In this document: positions 45,246-58,418 of the stretch, piece by piece
How the letters are laid out: the number at the start of each line of letters is the position of its first letter
How positions within the stretch are numbered: position 1 is the stretch's first letter
From: Xylaria sp. FL1777
Lineage: Eukaryota; Ascomycota; Sordariomycetes; Xylariales; Xylariaceae
NCBI GenBank assembly: GCA_022578965.1
Contig: MU400516.1
Coordinates: forward strand, 552,632-616,631
Direction: 5' to 3'
Length of the DNA: 64,000 nt
The notes under the pieces: model-generated
What the model was told of the DNA's origin: nothing
Seen by the model: the letters and a program-made list of their open reading frames with translations, nothing else
Databases searched by the model: none
Position numbers and translations under genes: made by a program

Positions 45246-45891
45246 GACACAGGTGAGGGGTGTGTTCATATGTAAAAGTTGACGTAAGGCAAAGACGCTA
45301 TAGGTAGATGTTTCGGAAGGTTCGTCGGCCGTTGTCGGACACTCGAAGAACAGGTACCGTGGCGCACCTACATGTATGCAGGTAATTGGTGTTCAGCCCA
45401 CTTTATCCAGGTACTAGGGTATCTATTCTACTATGTAGATCTATACTACTATACCTACATAGGTATTTATATTATATTGTACCCATGGCATATGTAACCC
45501 GTGTAGTATGCATGAATACATATCCTATATAGTTACTGATTACGTCCGTCCCAAGGTATGTTCAAGTATCCAGATACCTTGTGACAACTCGAATACCTAT
45601 CCTAACCCTACCTACTTATAGAAATGTTGGTACTTACACAGAACAAAACTGAATCATGTTGTTCTATTGGTTGGTAGCAATAAGCTGCCTTATTGAGTGG
45701 ACCACAGTGGAGAAGTACTGAAACTAACATAGGCTACTACACGTATCGATTGCTGGCGTCTTACCCACATAAAATCAGATACTAAGAGAGCTGGTGCATG
45801 CATACGGACACGTTCTCAAGTAGATGCTTCTCCCATACTTGCGAGTTCATCGTCTCTTCGCACCACTCGTCGACTCCTGAGGACCTCCGCC
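45246..45891. other. Divergent promoter region, RidA / PMT4
   Basis: 646 bp, rich in TACCTA/TAGGTA elements (45361-45625), including CCTAACCCTA near 45601, which equals one and a half telomere-type repeats. No gene. Confidence 0.6.
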
Positions 45892-48354
45892 ATGTCGTCG
45901 ACTCCGCAGGGAAGTCTACGCCAGCGCAACGTTCCCGGCTCTGCAAAGAAGAAGGCCGGGGCCGTTGCTGGCGCTGACACGGATGTCGACAATGCCGTCG
46001 TCAAGCCCGTCCAGAAACCCTCCGCGTCCAATTCCGAGCTGAGCTACCGAGTCGCCTTCACTGCCATCACCGCCCTGGCCTTCGTGACTCGTTTCTGGGG
46101 CATCAGCCACCCCAACGAGGTCGTGTTCGACGAAGTACATTTCGGCAAGGTGAGTCGGCCTCCGTACCTGTCTGGTGCCTCCTGTTCGTGGTAGATGAGG
46201 AACCCCCTATCTAATCCATGCTTCTAAATCACCCAGTTCGCCTCGTACTATCTCGAGAAGACTTACTTCTTCGACGTCCACCCTCCCTTCGGAAAGCTCC
46301 TGTTCGCCTTGATGGGATGGCTCGTAGGATACGATGGCCACTTCCATTTCGAGAATATCGGAGACTCTTACATTTCGAACAAAGTACCTTACGTGGCCTT
46401 TCGCGCCATGCCTGCCCTTCTCGGCTCTCTGACCGTCTCTGCCGTCTTTTTGATCATGTGGGAGTCTGCCTATAGTCTCCCTGCTTGCATCGTTGCTGCT
46501 AGCCTCGTTCTCCTCGACAATGCTCACATTGGCCAGACTCGACTCATATTGCTCGATGCTACGCTGGTGTTGGCCATGGCTTGTAGTCTTCTCTGCTACA
46601 TCAAGTTTTACAAGCTAAGACATGAGGCGTTTAGTCGCAAGTGGTGGAAGTGGTTGATTCTCACGGGCTTTGCCCTGTCGTGCGATATTTCCACCAAATA
46701 TGTTGGTTTGTTTGCTTTCGTCACCATTGGTTCCGCGGTGATTATTGATCTCTGGGAGCTCTTGGACGTCAAACGACCCGGAGGCGCGCTGAATCTCACA
46801 CAGTTCGGATATCATTTTGCGGCTCGGGCTGTAGGGTTGATCATACTGCCCTTCCTGTTTTATCTGTTCTGGTTCCAGGTCCACTTTGCTATTCTCACAC
46901 GTTCTGGTCCCGGCGATGACTTCATGACGCCCGAGTTCCAGGAGACACTTTCAGACAACGTTTTGACTGCCAATGCCATAACCATCGACTATTACGATAC
47001 AATCGCAATTCGCCACAAGGAGACGAAAGCTTTCCTCCACAGCCATGAAGCGAAGTATCCGCTCCGATATGACGATGGCCGCGTCTCTAGCCAAGGCCAA
47101 CAGGTTACCGGCTATCCGTACAATGATACTAACAACTATTGGCAAATTCTACCGGTTCAAGACGACTATGTCCTCGGTCACCATGTCAAGAACCACGACC
47201 TTGTTAGGCTTCGCCACATTGTGACAGACACCATTCTTCTATCTCATGACGTGGCATCGCCTTACTATCCCACTAACCAAGAATTCACTACTGTCTCCAT
47301 AGCTGATGGGGTTGGGACCCGTGCGGCCGATACTCTATTTGAGGTTCGCATCGAAGGGGGAAAACAGAACCAAGAATTTAAGAGTATTGCGAGTCACTTC
47401 AAATTTATACATAACCCAAGCAAGGTGGCCATGTGGACACACACAAAGCCACTGCCTGAATGGGGGCATAAGCAACAAGAAATTAATGGAAATAAGCAGA
47501 TTGCGCCTAGTTCCAACGTCTGGCTTGTTGAGGATGTTCCTTCTGTCCCTGAAGATTCACCTCGGCGTGTTAAGGAAGAGCGCAAAATCAAAACGTTACC
47601 TTTCCTTAGGAAGTGGTTTGAGCTACAGCGCTCGATGTTCTGGCATAACAGCCAACTGACTAGTAGTCATCCGTATGCCAGTCAGCCATTCCAATGGCCA
47701 TTCCTTCTCCGAGGCGTGAGCTTTTGGACCCAGAACGACACACGCCAGCAAATTTACTTCCTCGGTAACCCACTTGGTTGGTGGATTGCTAGCAGTCTGA
47801 TTGCCGTGTATGCTGGCATCATCGGGGCTGATCAGGTCTCCCTTCGCCGTGGCATTGATGCCCTGGACCATCGTACGTAAAATCCATGGTTGTCGTTTGC
47901 ATTGATTCTAACATGTATGGCAGGCACTCGCTCCAGACTTTACAACTCTACAGGATTTTTCTTCCTCGCCTGGGCTACGCATTACTTCCCATTCTATCTG
48001 ATGGGCCGTCAACTGTTTCTGCACCATTATTTACCTGCCCATCTGGCATCATGCCTGATTGTAGGCGCCTTGCTGGAGTTTGTTTTCATCGCAGAACCTT
48101 CGGCTGAGGAGCCAAGCCACCAGGACGTTAAAGGTGACAAGAAGGCCACCGGCCCTCAACACCACATCACTGCTCGTGAGCGATTTGCTGGCCAAAGTAT
48201 GGTTCCATCTTGGATCGCCTGTGGTGTGATTCTTGCCATAGTATTTGCTGGTTGGTACTTTTTCCTGCCCCTAACCTACGGTTATCCGGGCCTGAGCGCG
48301 GAAGCGGTTCTCCGACGAAAATGGCTGGGTTACGATCTTCATTTCGCCAAATAA
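45892..48354 (+). CDS. PMT4: Dolichyl-phosphate-mannose protein O-mannosyltransferase, PMT4 type
   Basis: ER membrane enzyme that transfers mannose from dolichyl-phosphate mannose to Ser/Thr of secretory and membrane proteins. Exons 45892-46149, 46237-47872 and 47924-48354 give 774 residues. The first lumenal loop carries the catalytic DE pair in VVFDEVHFGKFASYYLE, followed by YFFDVHPPFGKLL. Three MIR repeats follow (GQQVTGYPYNDTNNYW, VRLRHIVTDTILLSHDVA, HTKPLPEWGHKQQEING), then the C-terminal helices with SWATHYFPF-like LAWATHYFPFYLMGRQ and FLHHYLPAHL. The HPPFGK and SPGDAF-like (SGPGDDFMTPEFQETL) readings match PMT4 rather than PMT1 or PMT2. It should modify stem regions of secreted proteins, plausibly including the Thr/Ser-rich linkers of the GH7 and GH18 enzymes here. 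Confidence 0.95.
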
Positions 48355-48756
48355 AGAAACAGATAGAGAGTCGAGCATGCTGCGGCATGATCATTTGAGT
48401 GTTTAGGTGTAGACGCCTACGCGTAGTGTACGATTTGGTGTCATTTAAAGGGGTCCAAAAAATGGATAGGGGTAGGGGGGTATAATCTGACAGGCGTAAA
48501 GCCGTACGACATTAATTTCATTTATCCAATTATCCAATTATAATTACCTAACCTGTGTCCTAACGGCCCTCCTCACGATTACTGAATGTAAGGCTGTTGC
48601 TTACCAAGCAGGAAGACTCTAACTCCATCACGTCGATACTTAGACAGTATGCATGGTATGTACCATGATTCATCTTGTCCCACTGCTTCGTTCCCTCTCT
48701 CCTGTGTCACAATTACCCAAGCCGTATTGATGAAAGAGTAACAACGCAAAACAGGG
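48355..48756. other. Convergent spacer, PMT4 / prenylcysteine lyase
   Basis: 402 bp between converging genes; no gene or motif recognised. Confidence 0.6.
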
Positions 48757-50883
48757 TTAGGGACCTGTGGTAAATGGCTCTCCCCAAAAATACGCAGACC
48801 GAGTGACCTGGCTGATCAAGGCCTGCGCAGCAACCTTGCCAGCTAACCAGTTTAGATCAACACTTGTCCCTGCGCGCTGGATGACAGAAGTCCACCAGAA
48901 ACCTTTCGCCCACGGTATTTCGAAAGAGGGGAAGCGTTCAAGCGGGGACAGAATAGGATACGCCTTTTCGATCTGTTCGGTCGTCGAGTTAGCGGTCATA
49001 TGGGCTTATGTTCGCTCCATCCGCATAACATGCAAGACATCACGATAACCGGCGTAAATATACGTACCTTAGTATGATAACTCCATGTAATATTGGTGCG
49101 ACTCTGCATCTCGTCGAGGACAGGCCGTTCGGAGAGCACACGGTACAGATACTCAGCATCTGTGCTATTGTCTTGATAGTTGCGGATCTTACGCAAGAGC
49201 GTCAGTTCTCGCATACCCGTTAGTTCCTGTGGTTCAAGGAACAGCGCCTGCTCATCGTCCCATGGGGATAGCCTCGCGTCCGAGGTAAAGAACGTGATAT
49301 GCACAGGGACTATGGGGTCTTCCTCTTGCGCTGTAGCGTTGGATGCGTTCGCGTTGACATTGTAGTGAGTTCTGAGATCGAGAATGGGCTTGTCACCGTT
49401 TTGGAGCTGAACATCAAGGTCCAATGCAGCCATGATGACCTTGTCAAACATCTCGATAGAAGAGTTCCCACCACTACCATCTGCATTTTCGTGGCGGACA
49501 AGCCAGGCGGGGCGCTTCTCGTCTATCTCTACAAACTTGAGCTCCGTGACGCGTGTAGCTGTGCGCACATCAATATCGATATCGTGCACGACGCGCTGGA
49601 GCTGCTGTAACAGGTGCCCACCACTGTAGGCGTTCGCAGCTTCTTCCTGGGCAGCGGCCATCATCGCCGCGAGGCCTGTGACGTTGTTCAAATCCTGACC
49701 GTAAGCGCGCTGGACCTGAGGCGCAAGGAGATCGGTCGCGTATCGCTCGCTTATTCTCCGGTGTCTGAGCAGGTCTTTTGCCGACTGTTTCAGGGGCTTC
49801 AAGACGCCGAGAGATTTGAATATCCTCTCTACGTCCGGCTCCAATGGTACCTTCAGTATCTCCTTGCGTAAAGCCCCGTTTTGAGCGAGTTCGTTTCCCC
49901 GCCACTACAGCTTGGTTGTCAGTCGTGCCGATCTTGGGCGTGGCTAAGATGTGTTGCAGAGTTGTAGGGCTCAAAGACATAACTGCAGAACCTCCGCACT
50001 GGTCGGCATGGCCGAAGCAGCAACAACAACATGACTGAGAAATACCTACGACGGAATTTCCATAGGTCCATAAGAGCTGGGCCCACATCGCCATTGGAGT
50101 CTTCCTATATGGGCGTGATGCTGAAGCTGTTTTGAGACCGTTTTGATAACTAGGCAGGGGTAAGATTAGTTAGTCTCCGCCTTAAAGAGGCTCACTTGTG
50201 CATCGTTGTCAACCCATCCCTTGCCCACTAGCAGTTTATAGACTTAAGCCAGAACGAAGAAGTGCAAGACCTACTAGCCAATTTGTTCAGGCCCAAGCTC
50301 GATGAACTCAGCCTTCTCTTTCAGGGCCTTCCCTGAGTCCTGCGTGAAGAGCGGGCTATTCCACATCAGGGCCGTGCCAGAAATGTCCTCTGCGGTGATT
50401 GGACTCTGCATCGGATCATCCTTGGGGAAGATGGAGGATCCATTCGTGTCGTGCAATGCCAGGGCGCCCCCGAGGACCGGCTTAGACTCGTAGATGGTAA
50501 TATTAAATCGCACATATCGTGCGGTGGGCGAATTGCGGAGGTATTGTGCTGCTGAGATACCTGCAGGGCCGGCTCCTAGTAGAGAATTAGACTATTCGCG
50601 CAGGAGAAGAAATCGAATTTTGGAATAGGAGCTTATGCAGGAAATGCATACCAACGATGGCTACATTGTACGTCGGCAGAGGACTAGGCGGCCCTGCACC
50701 GCCCCATAAGGAGGATAGAAACCAGAAAAAGAAGAAAATAATCAGGCGTGGGATAAGAAACACGATGGCGGCGGCGCCCGGCATCAGTCGTCCGGGGCTC
50801 TTGATGGGCGCCCTTCGGGAACCCGAGAGCAGAGGTTCTCGCTCGGTAGCGGATGCCGCTGGGTTCGGATGCGAATTTGGCAT
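48757..50883 (-). CDS. Prenylcysteine oxidase/lyase-like FAD protein
   Basis: FAD-dependent enzyme that releases cysteine from farnesyl- or geranylgeranyl-cysteine during turnover of prenylated proteins, in lysosome/vacuole-like compartments. Five exons (50652-50883, 50275-50575, 50050-50149, 49068-49904, 48757-48972) keep phase and give 561 residues. A transmembrane segment at about 40-63 (AAAIVFLIPRLIIFFFFWFL) is followed by the FAD-binding Rossmann motif VAIVGAGPAGISAAQYL and the lyase domain (TDLLAPQVQRAYGQDLNN, YSGGHLLQQLQ, and FPSFEIPWAKGFWWTS near the end). The third intron (49905-50049) is 145 bp with a GTAGGT donor and is the least certain join. The N-terminal anchor suggests a type II membrane form. 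Function is by family. Confidence 0.88.
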
Positions 50884-51826
50884 GGTACTGCGATCGGTCT
50901 TAAGACTCTGAAGACTGGAGTTGCTTTGGTAGTGTGAATGGTGAATGGTGCTGTGTCGTGAACCTGCCGCGGTTGCAGTGCTGGCTGTCTGTGGTTTGAT
51001 AAATGCGCCGGGCGAATCAGTGAAGCTCTCTCGATTCCCGGGCCAGATTAATGTCTAGACCATCCGATTACTAAGGTACTTCTTAACCTTCAAGACGCAG
51101 CTTCTTTTTAAGTTGGTGCTGGCTATGCTAGGTGACCCCATTAGGTTGTAGGTTATGATCGTGGCTCCCGTTACTTCCCCGCCGCCGTCTGTCGAGAATA
51201 GAGGTAGACAGCCCTGCACGCCTACATACGCATATGTAGGTATGTATTCTAGATGTACACGGTACTTGAATTGCTTTACTGTGTTAGGCGCTTCTTCCCT
51301 CTGAACACCGTTTGTAGCGGGGGCGTATCAAGCCTCGCGGTGTGGTAGCACAGCATGTGCCTTTTCTACTATAGGACAGGAATAAAGAATAACTAGGATT
51401 GGCGTTTGCCAGGTTATCGTCATGAAAATTCCATCGAAGAGAATCATATAAATAAATCGTATCTACTAGAGTAGGTATATAACTAAACTGTTTATTTCTC
51501 CAAAAATTAGGGGCAATCCTTTCCGTTTTGCTCTAGCTGTTATCCCTTCCATTAAAAAGGGGTATATAGGGATTATATGATGTGATATAATGCCGTCGTG
51601 GCGATACACACTTTCTAGCGAGTCACAAGGTCGGAGTATACGTACTGTGCACCGTCACGACAATCTCACTTCCATCTACATAGTAATGACTCCGCATTTT
51701 AACCTTACCCAAACGCCCTCATTCAGGTCAACCATCCCCACACTGGGTACTAAGTCGTGATCCTCATAGGTAATTTGGACTCTGTTGAAGCTGCTACGCC
51801 AAATATTTCATCCCTCCTTTCGAATT
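50884..51826. other. Divergent promoter region, prenylcysteine lyase / amidase
   Basis: 943 bp with a CCTACATACGCATATGTAGG inverted motif near 51222-51241. No gene. Confidence 0.55.
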
Positions 51827-53907
51827 ATGTCTACTTTCCACGGCCATGGAGCTTTCGGGAGAGCTCATCTCGCTGGATGGATTCCATCCGTTACCGATAA
51901 TAAATCCATGTTTGATCCATTGACGACCTCTGCCACAAGCTTGCAGGAACTATTAACTACAGGAGAACTAACCAGCGTTCGGATTGTGAACGAGTACTAT
52001 CGCCAAATCCTCGCCTACAATGGATATCTGAAAGCCGTTTACCAGCTCGCACCTGGGGCTGTTGATCGGGCGCAAGCGCTTGACAATATGAGAAGAAACG
52101 GGAATCTTCTTGGTCCTCTTCATGGCATTCCTATCTTGTTAAAGGTGTGGCACCTAGCTTCTGGACACAAGTTCCGTTGCCTAACCAATTCCAGGACAAT
52201 ATAGGAACCGATCCAACCATGCAGATGGACAATACGGGTGGCAGCCTCGCCCTTGTTGGCTCGACCGTCGTTGAAAATGCCCCTATTGTGGATAGGGTCT
52301 GTACCATTCCCAGCGGCTAGCATGAGTTGTCAGCTGAGACTTGGTAGCTTCTCGAAGCCGGAGCTATTATCTTAGGAAAGACTACACTCTCGGTGAGAAC
52401 TACGTTGATTGCGCGACGGCCTGATACTAATCTCAAACGTAGGAGTTGATGTGGTTTAAGTACAGCGTGGCACACGTCACTATTCGTTAATTTAGTACTG
52501 ATATTTGGGCCATAGGGGTACGGGTATCAACTCTGGATGGTCTGCTCTGCATGGTCAATCACAGAATCCATATATCGTAGGCGGAGTCGCTGAGTCTGAC
52601 GGGGTTGGTGGTCACAGTGTAACTTTCACCCCCTACGCCTGATGAATGCCTCCAGCCAACAAGAACACCAAAACAGAGCCCCGGGGGGTCTTCATCTGGT
52701 AGTGCTATCGCAGTTGCTGCTGGCTTTGCGCCAATGGCAATCGGCACAGAAACGGACGGTTCCCTGATCTCGCCATCGACACGGCAGTCACTCTACACAA
52801 TCAAGCCTTCTTTAGGCACGATCCCCAACAAGGGCATCATACCCGTGTGCCAACATCTAGACGTTGCGGGTCCAATATGCACCACAGTTAAAGATACTGC
52901 CGATCTCCTTACTGTGATTATGGGAAATGGGAAACCAGATGTTCCCTCCGGGGGTTATGCTAGCGCGATGAAAGGGGAAGCTGGCTGGAACGATTTGCGG
53001 ATTGGCACACTGGATCCCGAGAAATTTCGGGACGACGAGTCGCTCCAGACGCGCAGGCCAGAGGCTATTGAACAGATAGTAAAACAACAATGAAGATGTT
53101 ATGTGGAGCTTAACTGACATCCGAGCAGAAAGCTGCTACCTTACGAGGATATGATCGTCTCAAAACCCTGGCCGCCGAATATCACTACGATGTGAACCTT
53201 AGGCTCGACAAGGACTTCGACTACGAAGGGGCAAATGCTTTGTCTGAACTGATGGGTAATTTTCTACGTTTCCAAAGTCAGAAATTAAGTTCTTCATGTC
53301 TGACACATCTTCAGTGGCCGACTTCAGGTCTGACTTCGACACATATATGCGAGGCACCCAGGGTGGTTCAATCTCGTCGGCAAAAGAACTTGCAGAGTGG
53401 AACAGAGCTCATGCAAGTCAAGCGCTCCCCCCAGGTGTGTACTGCTTTTTCATACTTTGATTAGCCGGTCTGACTCACTTTAGAATTTCCAAATCAAACA
53501 CTCATTGAACGATCTGTTGCATCAAATGATGTTTCAGATCGTCGTGAAAGGCTCATGGCACACATCGCTGAGGTTGGTCAAAGCCTTCCAGACACACTTG
53601 ACTCATACGGAATCAACGTCATCATTGGTCCAGCAGACAGTCGGCTTAGCAAATACTCAGCAGCTACAGGTACTTGGAAGCCATGCCTATTCATGTTTCT
53701 TATGAGTTCTGATCTTTCATAGGGTTTCCGCTGTGTTCTCTACCGCTTGGGTACATTGATTTCAACGGACGGCCTATTGGCCTGACGGCAATTGCTAGAA
53801 GTGAAGTCACTTTGATTACGCTAATGAGCGCGTTCGAGACTTCCTTCCCATCAAGGAAGCCTCCGTCAGCCTTTCTTAACGAAGCCATTAAATCTAATAG
53901 CAACTGA
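51827..53907 (+). CDS. Amidase-signature family hydrolase
   Basis: Cleaves C-N amide bonds; the natural substrate is unknown. Ten exons keep phase and total 534 residues: 51827-52144, 52195-52296, 52348-52392, 52443-52459, 52516-52618, 52677-53078, 53129-53255, 53315-53434, 53484-53669 and 53723-53907. The Ser-cisSer-Lys triad is complete: Lys in HGIPILLKDNIGT, the cis-Ser in SPGGSSSGSA, and the nucleophile in GTETDGSLISPS. GLTAIA and LPLGYIDFNGRPIG close the domain. Exon 4 is 17 nt (ELMWFK). The frame is open upstream of the ATG at 51827 but without another ATG. No signal peptide, so probably cytosolic. It resembles fungal relatives of GatA and acetamidases; all catalytic residues are intact. 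Confidence 0.92.
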
Positions 53908-54693
53908 AGCTAGAAAGGAGTCTCATTTGATGGCAGATCTTTTTTAAACAAAATAAAGAACATTTATTAGTCGCCATCCGTACGATTGTCTTTCGTGACA
54001 ATTACTAATTGCCTACTTAACCTTGCAATTGTGACTGGGATCCAACTACGTAGATAAGTAACTGAAGGAGGAAAAAGTCCAAGCTGATCGAGCAGCTCTA
54101 AGTGACAGTACAAAAGTAGGATGTATTCAAGTCAGCCAATTGATCATCTAAAACTATTAAATATTGTAATAAGACAAGAAAAAGGTCAATCTGTAGATAT
54201 GCTATGAATATATGCAGTTGCCGGAGAATACCAGAATTATTCTATAGGTGGTAACTATCTGTTAATCCTGCACGACGCAATTCATTCTTTCTATAGTGGG
54301 TGTCATAATAATATTTATGCGAACGTGATAACTTCTAAATATTTACGCACCAGTGTATTTCAATAGATGGCTATGGTTTTGTACCTAATGGGGCCGAAAG
54401 GGGAAAATATCTAAACTATCGCTATTACTCACGAATATAAACCTGACGGGGGCATTTAGGTGAAGAGCCTCATTAAGTATCGACCCAAGATAACTCACAT
54501 TACATTATGTAAAAATATTCACTAGACTTGCCAAGGCTAGTTTTAGGAGAAAGCCGCATAACCTGTCGCGTTGGGAGGTGATCTGATTTTCTTTTTGAGT
54601 AAACCCGGTATTAACAAAGTTTGATATGACAGTCTAGCCAAAGACGCTGTCGAACTATCAGTCCTTGTGAGTATTTGGACATCGATATGCTGA
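53908..54693. other. Convergent spacer, amidase / 2EXR
   Basis: 786 bp, AT-rich; no gene recognised. Confidence 0.55.
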
Positions 54694-56262
54694 CTATTCC
54701 ATTTCTGGGGCAGCTATAATCGCAGACGAGAGCCAGTGCCGTCGTAGATATTCTTCGTTTGTTGGTCCAGAATGCCAATAGTCATCGCGTCCATTGATCT
54801 GCTCGAAAGCTTCTATGTCGTACTGAAATTCCTCACTGAATGGAGATCGCGGCAAGTCCTCGTTATTTTCGTAAATCGGTCGCCTCGGAACGTCGATAGA
54901 GCGGCGTGCCTCTTCGAGGGCCTTGGACCGGGCTTCCTCTTCTTTGAATGCCCGATGCTTATTCCACACCTCCCACCTGCGTCGAAAAAGGGCTCTGCAC
55001 GACTGGAGGGGAAGGATAAACACAAGACGGACCTTCGGGATTTTCCATGGCGCTAACGAGTCACGAGATACATGTTCATCCCTCAACGACGCCAAACTTT
55101 CCTCAAATCTGCGGGCAGTATCGACAAAAAACTTACTGCCATCTCCCATGTTATCCTCTTTATAAGCTTTGAGGACTCTGTTGCTAGGTCCTGTGGAATT
55201 TAGAACGAACACCGGGTTAAATAAGCGGAAGAGAGCGTCGACCTCTTGGACTGTCATATAGGACCATAGTGATTGACGGTCACCTGGTCTAGCATATTCG
55301 CGTAATTCGTACTTCACCCATTGTACCTCTCTTTCCTCAAGAAACAACTCTTCCACACCGGTAAAAAGTTCCAATATGCTGGATACCTCGCGGGTGTTTA
55401 TTTCATAGTTGAAGCAAACAATATGGGACGATGAATGTAGAGCAAGTCGCCTGACCCTCCTTAAATCTTGAGGTTCAAACTGCCCAATATCCCATGATAT
55501 ATTCCCGCTCAGGAGGTCATCTGTGACAGTGCTATTCAGTAATTGTTATCGTGGACGTGAGATGTGAGTGTTTCGAAAATGCTGGAAGCTTCCAAGACAT
55601 GATTCAGCCCGAAACAGAGAGTTCATGCTCATAAAGTCTCCAAACCAAGAAGAACATGACTTTGAAAACTACTCACGGTGTGTATTTGGGTGCTCCATAT
55701 CTTGGACAATACCGAGGTAGAGGACATCGATTTTGAAGTTGAACCATGTACGCGGGCCACAGGTTCTTGTCCGGAATGCCAGCTCATAGCCATCATCTAC
55801 TAAGACCTGACGAGACTCCCTCGTGACATGCAACATCAGAGGTATCGGCGCAGTACTGTAGAAAGATCCAGAACGCATAAACTCCCATGCTACGTCGGGA
55901 TTCTCGGACAGAAATTCATAAGGTATGCCCGGAACCTTTGCAGTTGGCTCCCATGACTGAGGCGGTGTCGGACTAGGACCGCTAAATCCATATCTCTCGA
56001 GCGTCGTCTGGCTCCATCCGTCATACCATTGCCACCTCCTGCGCGGGAACGGGATACGCTCCCGCCAATTACGCGCAAAATACGCGATAGAAGGATGAAG
56101 CTTTATCGGGACCGAGGTCGTTCTGAACCTTTCCTCGAATTCGTCCCGATCTTCGTGTTCTTCCCGGACGTGAACGAAGCGCGCCGGGGAAGCCAACAGA
56201 TAGATGATCCGGCGTAGCTCGAATGGGAGCAAAGAAAACTGATGAAACGAATCTGGTCTCAT
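54694..56262 (-). CDS. 2EXR-domain protein
   Basis: A member of the large fungal 2EXR family, function unknown. Exons 55677-56262 and 54694-55520 give 470 residues. The N-terminal FSLLPFELRRIIYLLASPARFVH is the typical LPxELRxxIWxxA opening. LMLHVTRESRQVLVDDGYEL and WFNFKIDVLYLG are the second and third conserved blocks. After the intron, RRVRRLALHSSS and LELFTGVEELFLEE continue the pattern. The C-terminal 150 residues are charged and helical (KEEEARSKALEEARRSID), possibly a short coiled coil. No signal peptide. Family members are often present as many copies, sometimes near unstable regions. Confidence 0.88.
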
Positions 56263-58418
56263 GGTTGGAGTCTATGTGCAATTGCAACCTTGATTTCTTA
56301 ATGGGCGTCTCAGACTTTGTATTTGTTTAGGTTGATGGCAGGATTTCAGGATGTCCAGCCATAAGTGGCGGTGAAGTTGGGCTGCCAACACCGCCCAATC
56401 CCTGTACTCTCCGAATAGACGCTTACCTTACCCAACTTTTGAGTACTGCGGTAGGATTGATATTTATATAAAGACCCAAACACCCCTGATTTAATAGCAA
56501 CGACTCGGGAATTAATTCTGTTAAGCTCTAGTTTATACATTCCACTCTAACAGCTAATTGGCTACTTGCTACGACTCACTAACCTATTTTCTGAAAAAAA
56601 AAAAAAAAAACGTCCTTTTGATAGATGAGTTGCAGAGTTTGCACCATGAGACTGATTATTATTGCATATAGAGAGAAATCGTGTATTTGCTCGTAACCGA
56701 GTTTTCTTGTTTGGCTTAGTGTTGTTGTTTCATAGGTTAGTTTTGTGGCATCAATAGAAAGAAAAAAAGAAAAAAGAAGGGCACGGAAGAACTGTATAGC
56801 TACCATTGTTTAATTATACTGTGCTAATGTTAATTTTGCGTATTTCTGTATTGAATTTCTTCCGTGATTAGTAGTGATGCTGTGGGAAGTTTGACTTATA
56901 TTACAAGAAGTATTTTTATAAAGGGATTACTTTTGTTAATAGAGATGTTGGGCACATATTTGACTAAGACAGTAACATTCGCCCTGTGCTATACCCAGAC
57001 GCGTGGTTCGGTGAGACACCTGGACCGTGAAGCTATTCAGCCCTCGCTTATCTGAGACATATTGACGGACCTCGGAGGTTAGGAAGCCCGAACCAATTGT
57101 ATATAGGGGAGGTATGAACCTTGGCAGCCATAACAGATTATTGTATTGTGAATAGAGTTAATTGTCAAGTTCTACATCCTCTTGCAACAGCCCTTGTTAT
57201 AAGCGTTGTTTAAATTAGGAAACAACCATACCTAGAATGGAGGGGTGGTGCTGCGGTGCCGCATGCCTAGAATCGGTTGGAGAAGCGAGCTGGGATGCGA
57301 TCAAATGGGATCTCTCGCTTTTGCTTCGTCAATGCAATTAATTTGCCTGGGAAACTGACAGGCCATGAAAAGCAGCTATTTTCGAATCGTAATCTTTCAT
57401 CATTACCTGCCAAGACAACTAGTTCTATTAAAATTCATTTCCGACATTGTGTGCTAAAGCTCGAATCTATAGTATGATACCCCAATTCCTCCACTCAGTG
57501 AAGATTCGACCCCAATTGGGCCTCAAGCTCTACGTATGTTGCAGTAGAATATAGCACGCAAAATGTTACGCTCTGCCGAAAGCTCATCGCTATCGATTGC
57601 TAAGCGAATTGTCCTGCTGTGTATGGCTGGTTCGATATGCAAAGCACGTTCTAGGCTGACAGCCTACATGTCAAGGCCACACGATTCAATATTTCTTACT
57701 TAATAGATCGACCCAAGGCCAGACAAATGGTTGATGAAACGTGGCCGAGTCACCACGATCCATGGGCGACTACCTAGAGCGACTGTTCGAGTCTCTTTGA
57801 TCTGATGGCTAGATTCTTGCCCCTTGTCGGATCCGCATGGAGCAGAGCCGTCATTAGTCGGAAGCCTGGCGAGCATGAAGAGCGATGCTGTCCTATTTTA
57901 CCGACCACAATGAGGTGCCCCCCAGTCGGGACTATTTTTCCGAAAAGAGAGCTATGATCGTCTTGTAGCTCGCCAATCTTAATTCGTGGTATATTCCTCG
58001 GCCTTTTAGACAATTGCGCGGGATGCTGGCGTTGCATCCCTCAATGTCGCCTTGCGATGGATTTACAACGTTCCCCTCTGCACAGGCTAATGAAGTACCT
58101 GCATGATATATTGCTTGCGTGATGGAAGATGGCCTGCTCATCCGCGAAAATATAGTGAGGTGCCGCGTCATTTCGTTCAGTCTGCTTGTTAAGACGAGAC
58201 TGAGCTAGTCTAAGCGTTGATTAGTAGTAATCTAGACCTATATAGACATGTTAGGACGCTGAGACTGGGTATGGAGGCTTGTGGTTTGACGTTGCCTGTG
58301 ATGCTCGTTGAAGGCCTAAAAAATTATTGATAAAAGAGTGTGCCAACGTAGTAGTTTTCGAAGTGGCCATTATAATCCAAGCTTGAATGGAACACTGGAG
58401 AATCGAAATAAATCCAAA
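56263..58418. other. 2.1-kb gene-free region upstream of the chitinase
   Basis: AT-rich DNA between divergent genes. It holds a 17-bp A tract at 56594-56610 and motif-free frames up to 87 codons. No gene is called. It should contain the chitinase promoter. Confidence 0.55.
56594..56610. repeat. 17-bp poly(A) tract
   Basis: An uninterrupted A run; could be the tail of a retroposed copy or simple slippage. Confidence 0.9.

Noticed and set aside
45595..45625. Interstitial telomere repeat (CCTAACCCTA)
   Set aside because: Only one and a half units; explained as well by the local TACCTA-rich composition.
51785..53907. Amidase as a pseudogene because of many stops in genomic frame
   Set aside because: All stops fall inside introns with good borders; ten exons join in phase and the triad is intact.
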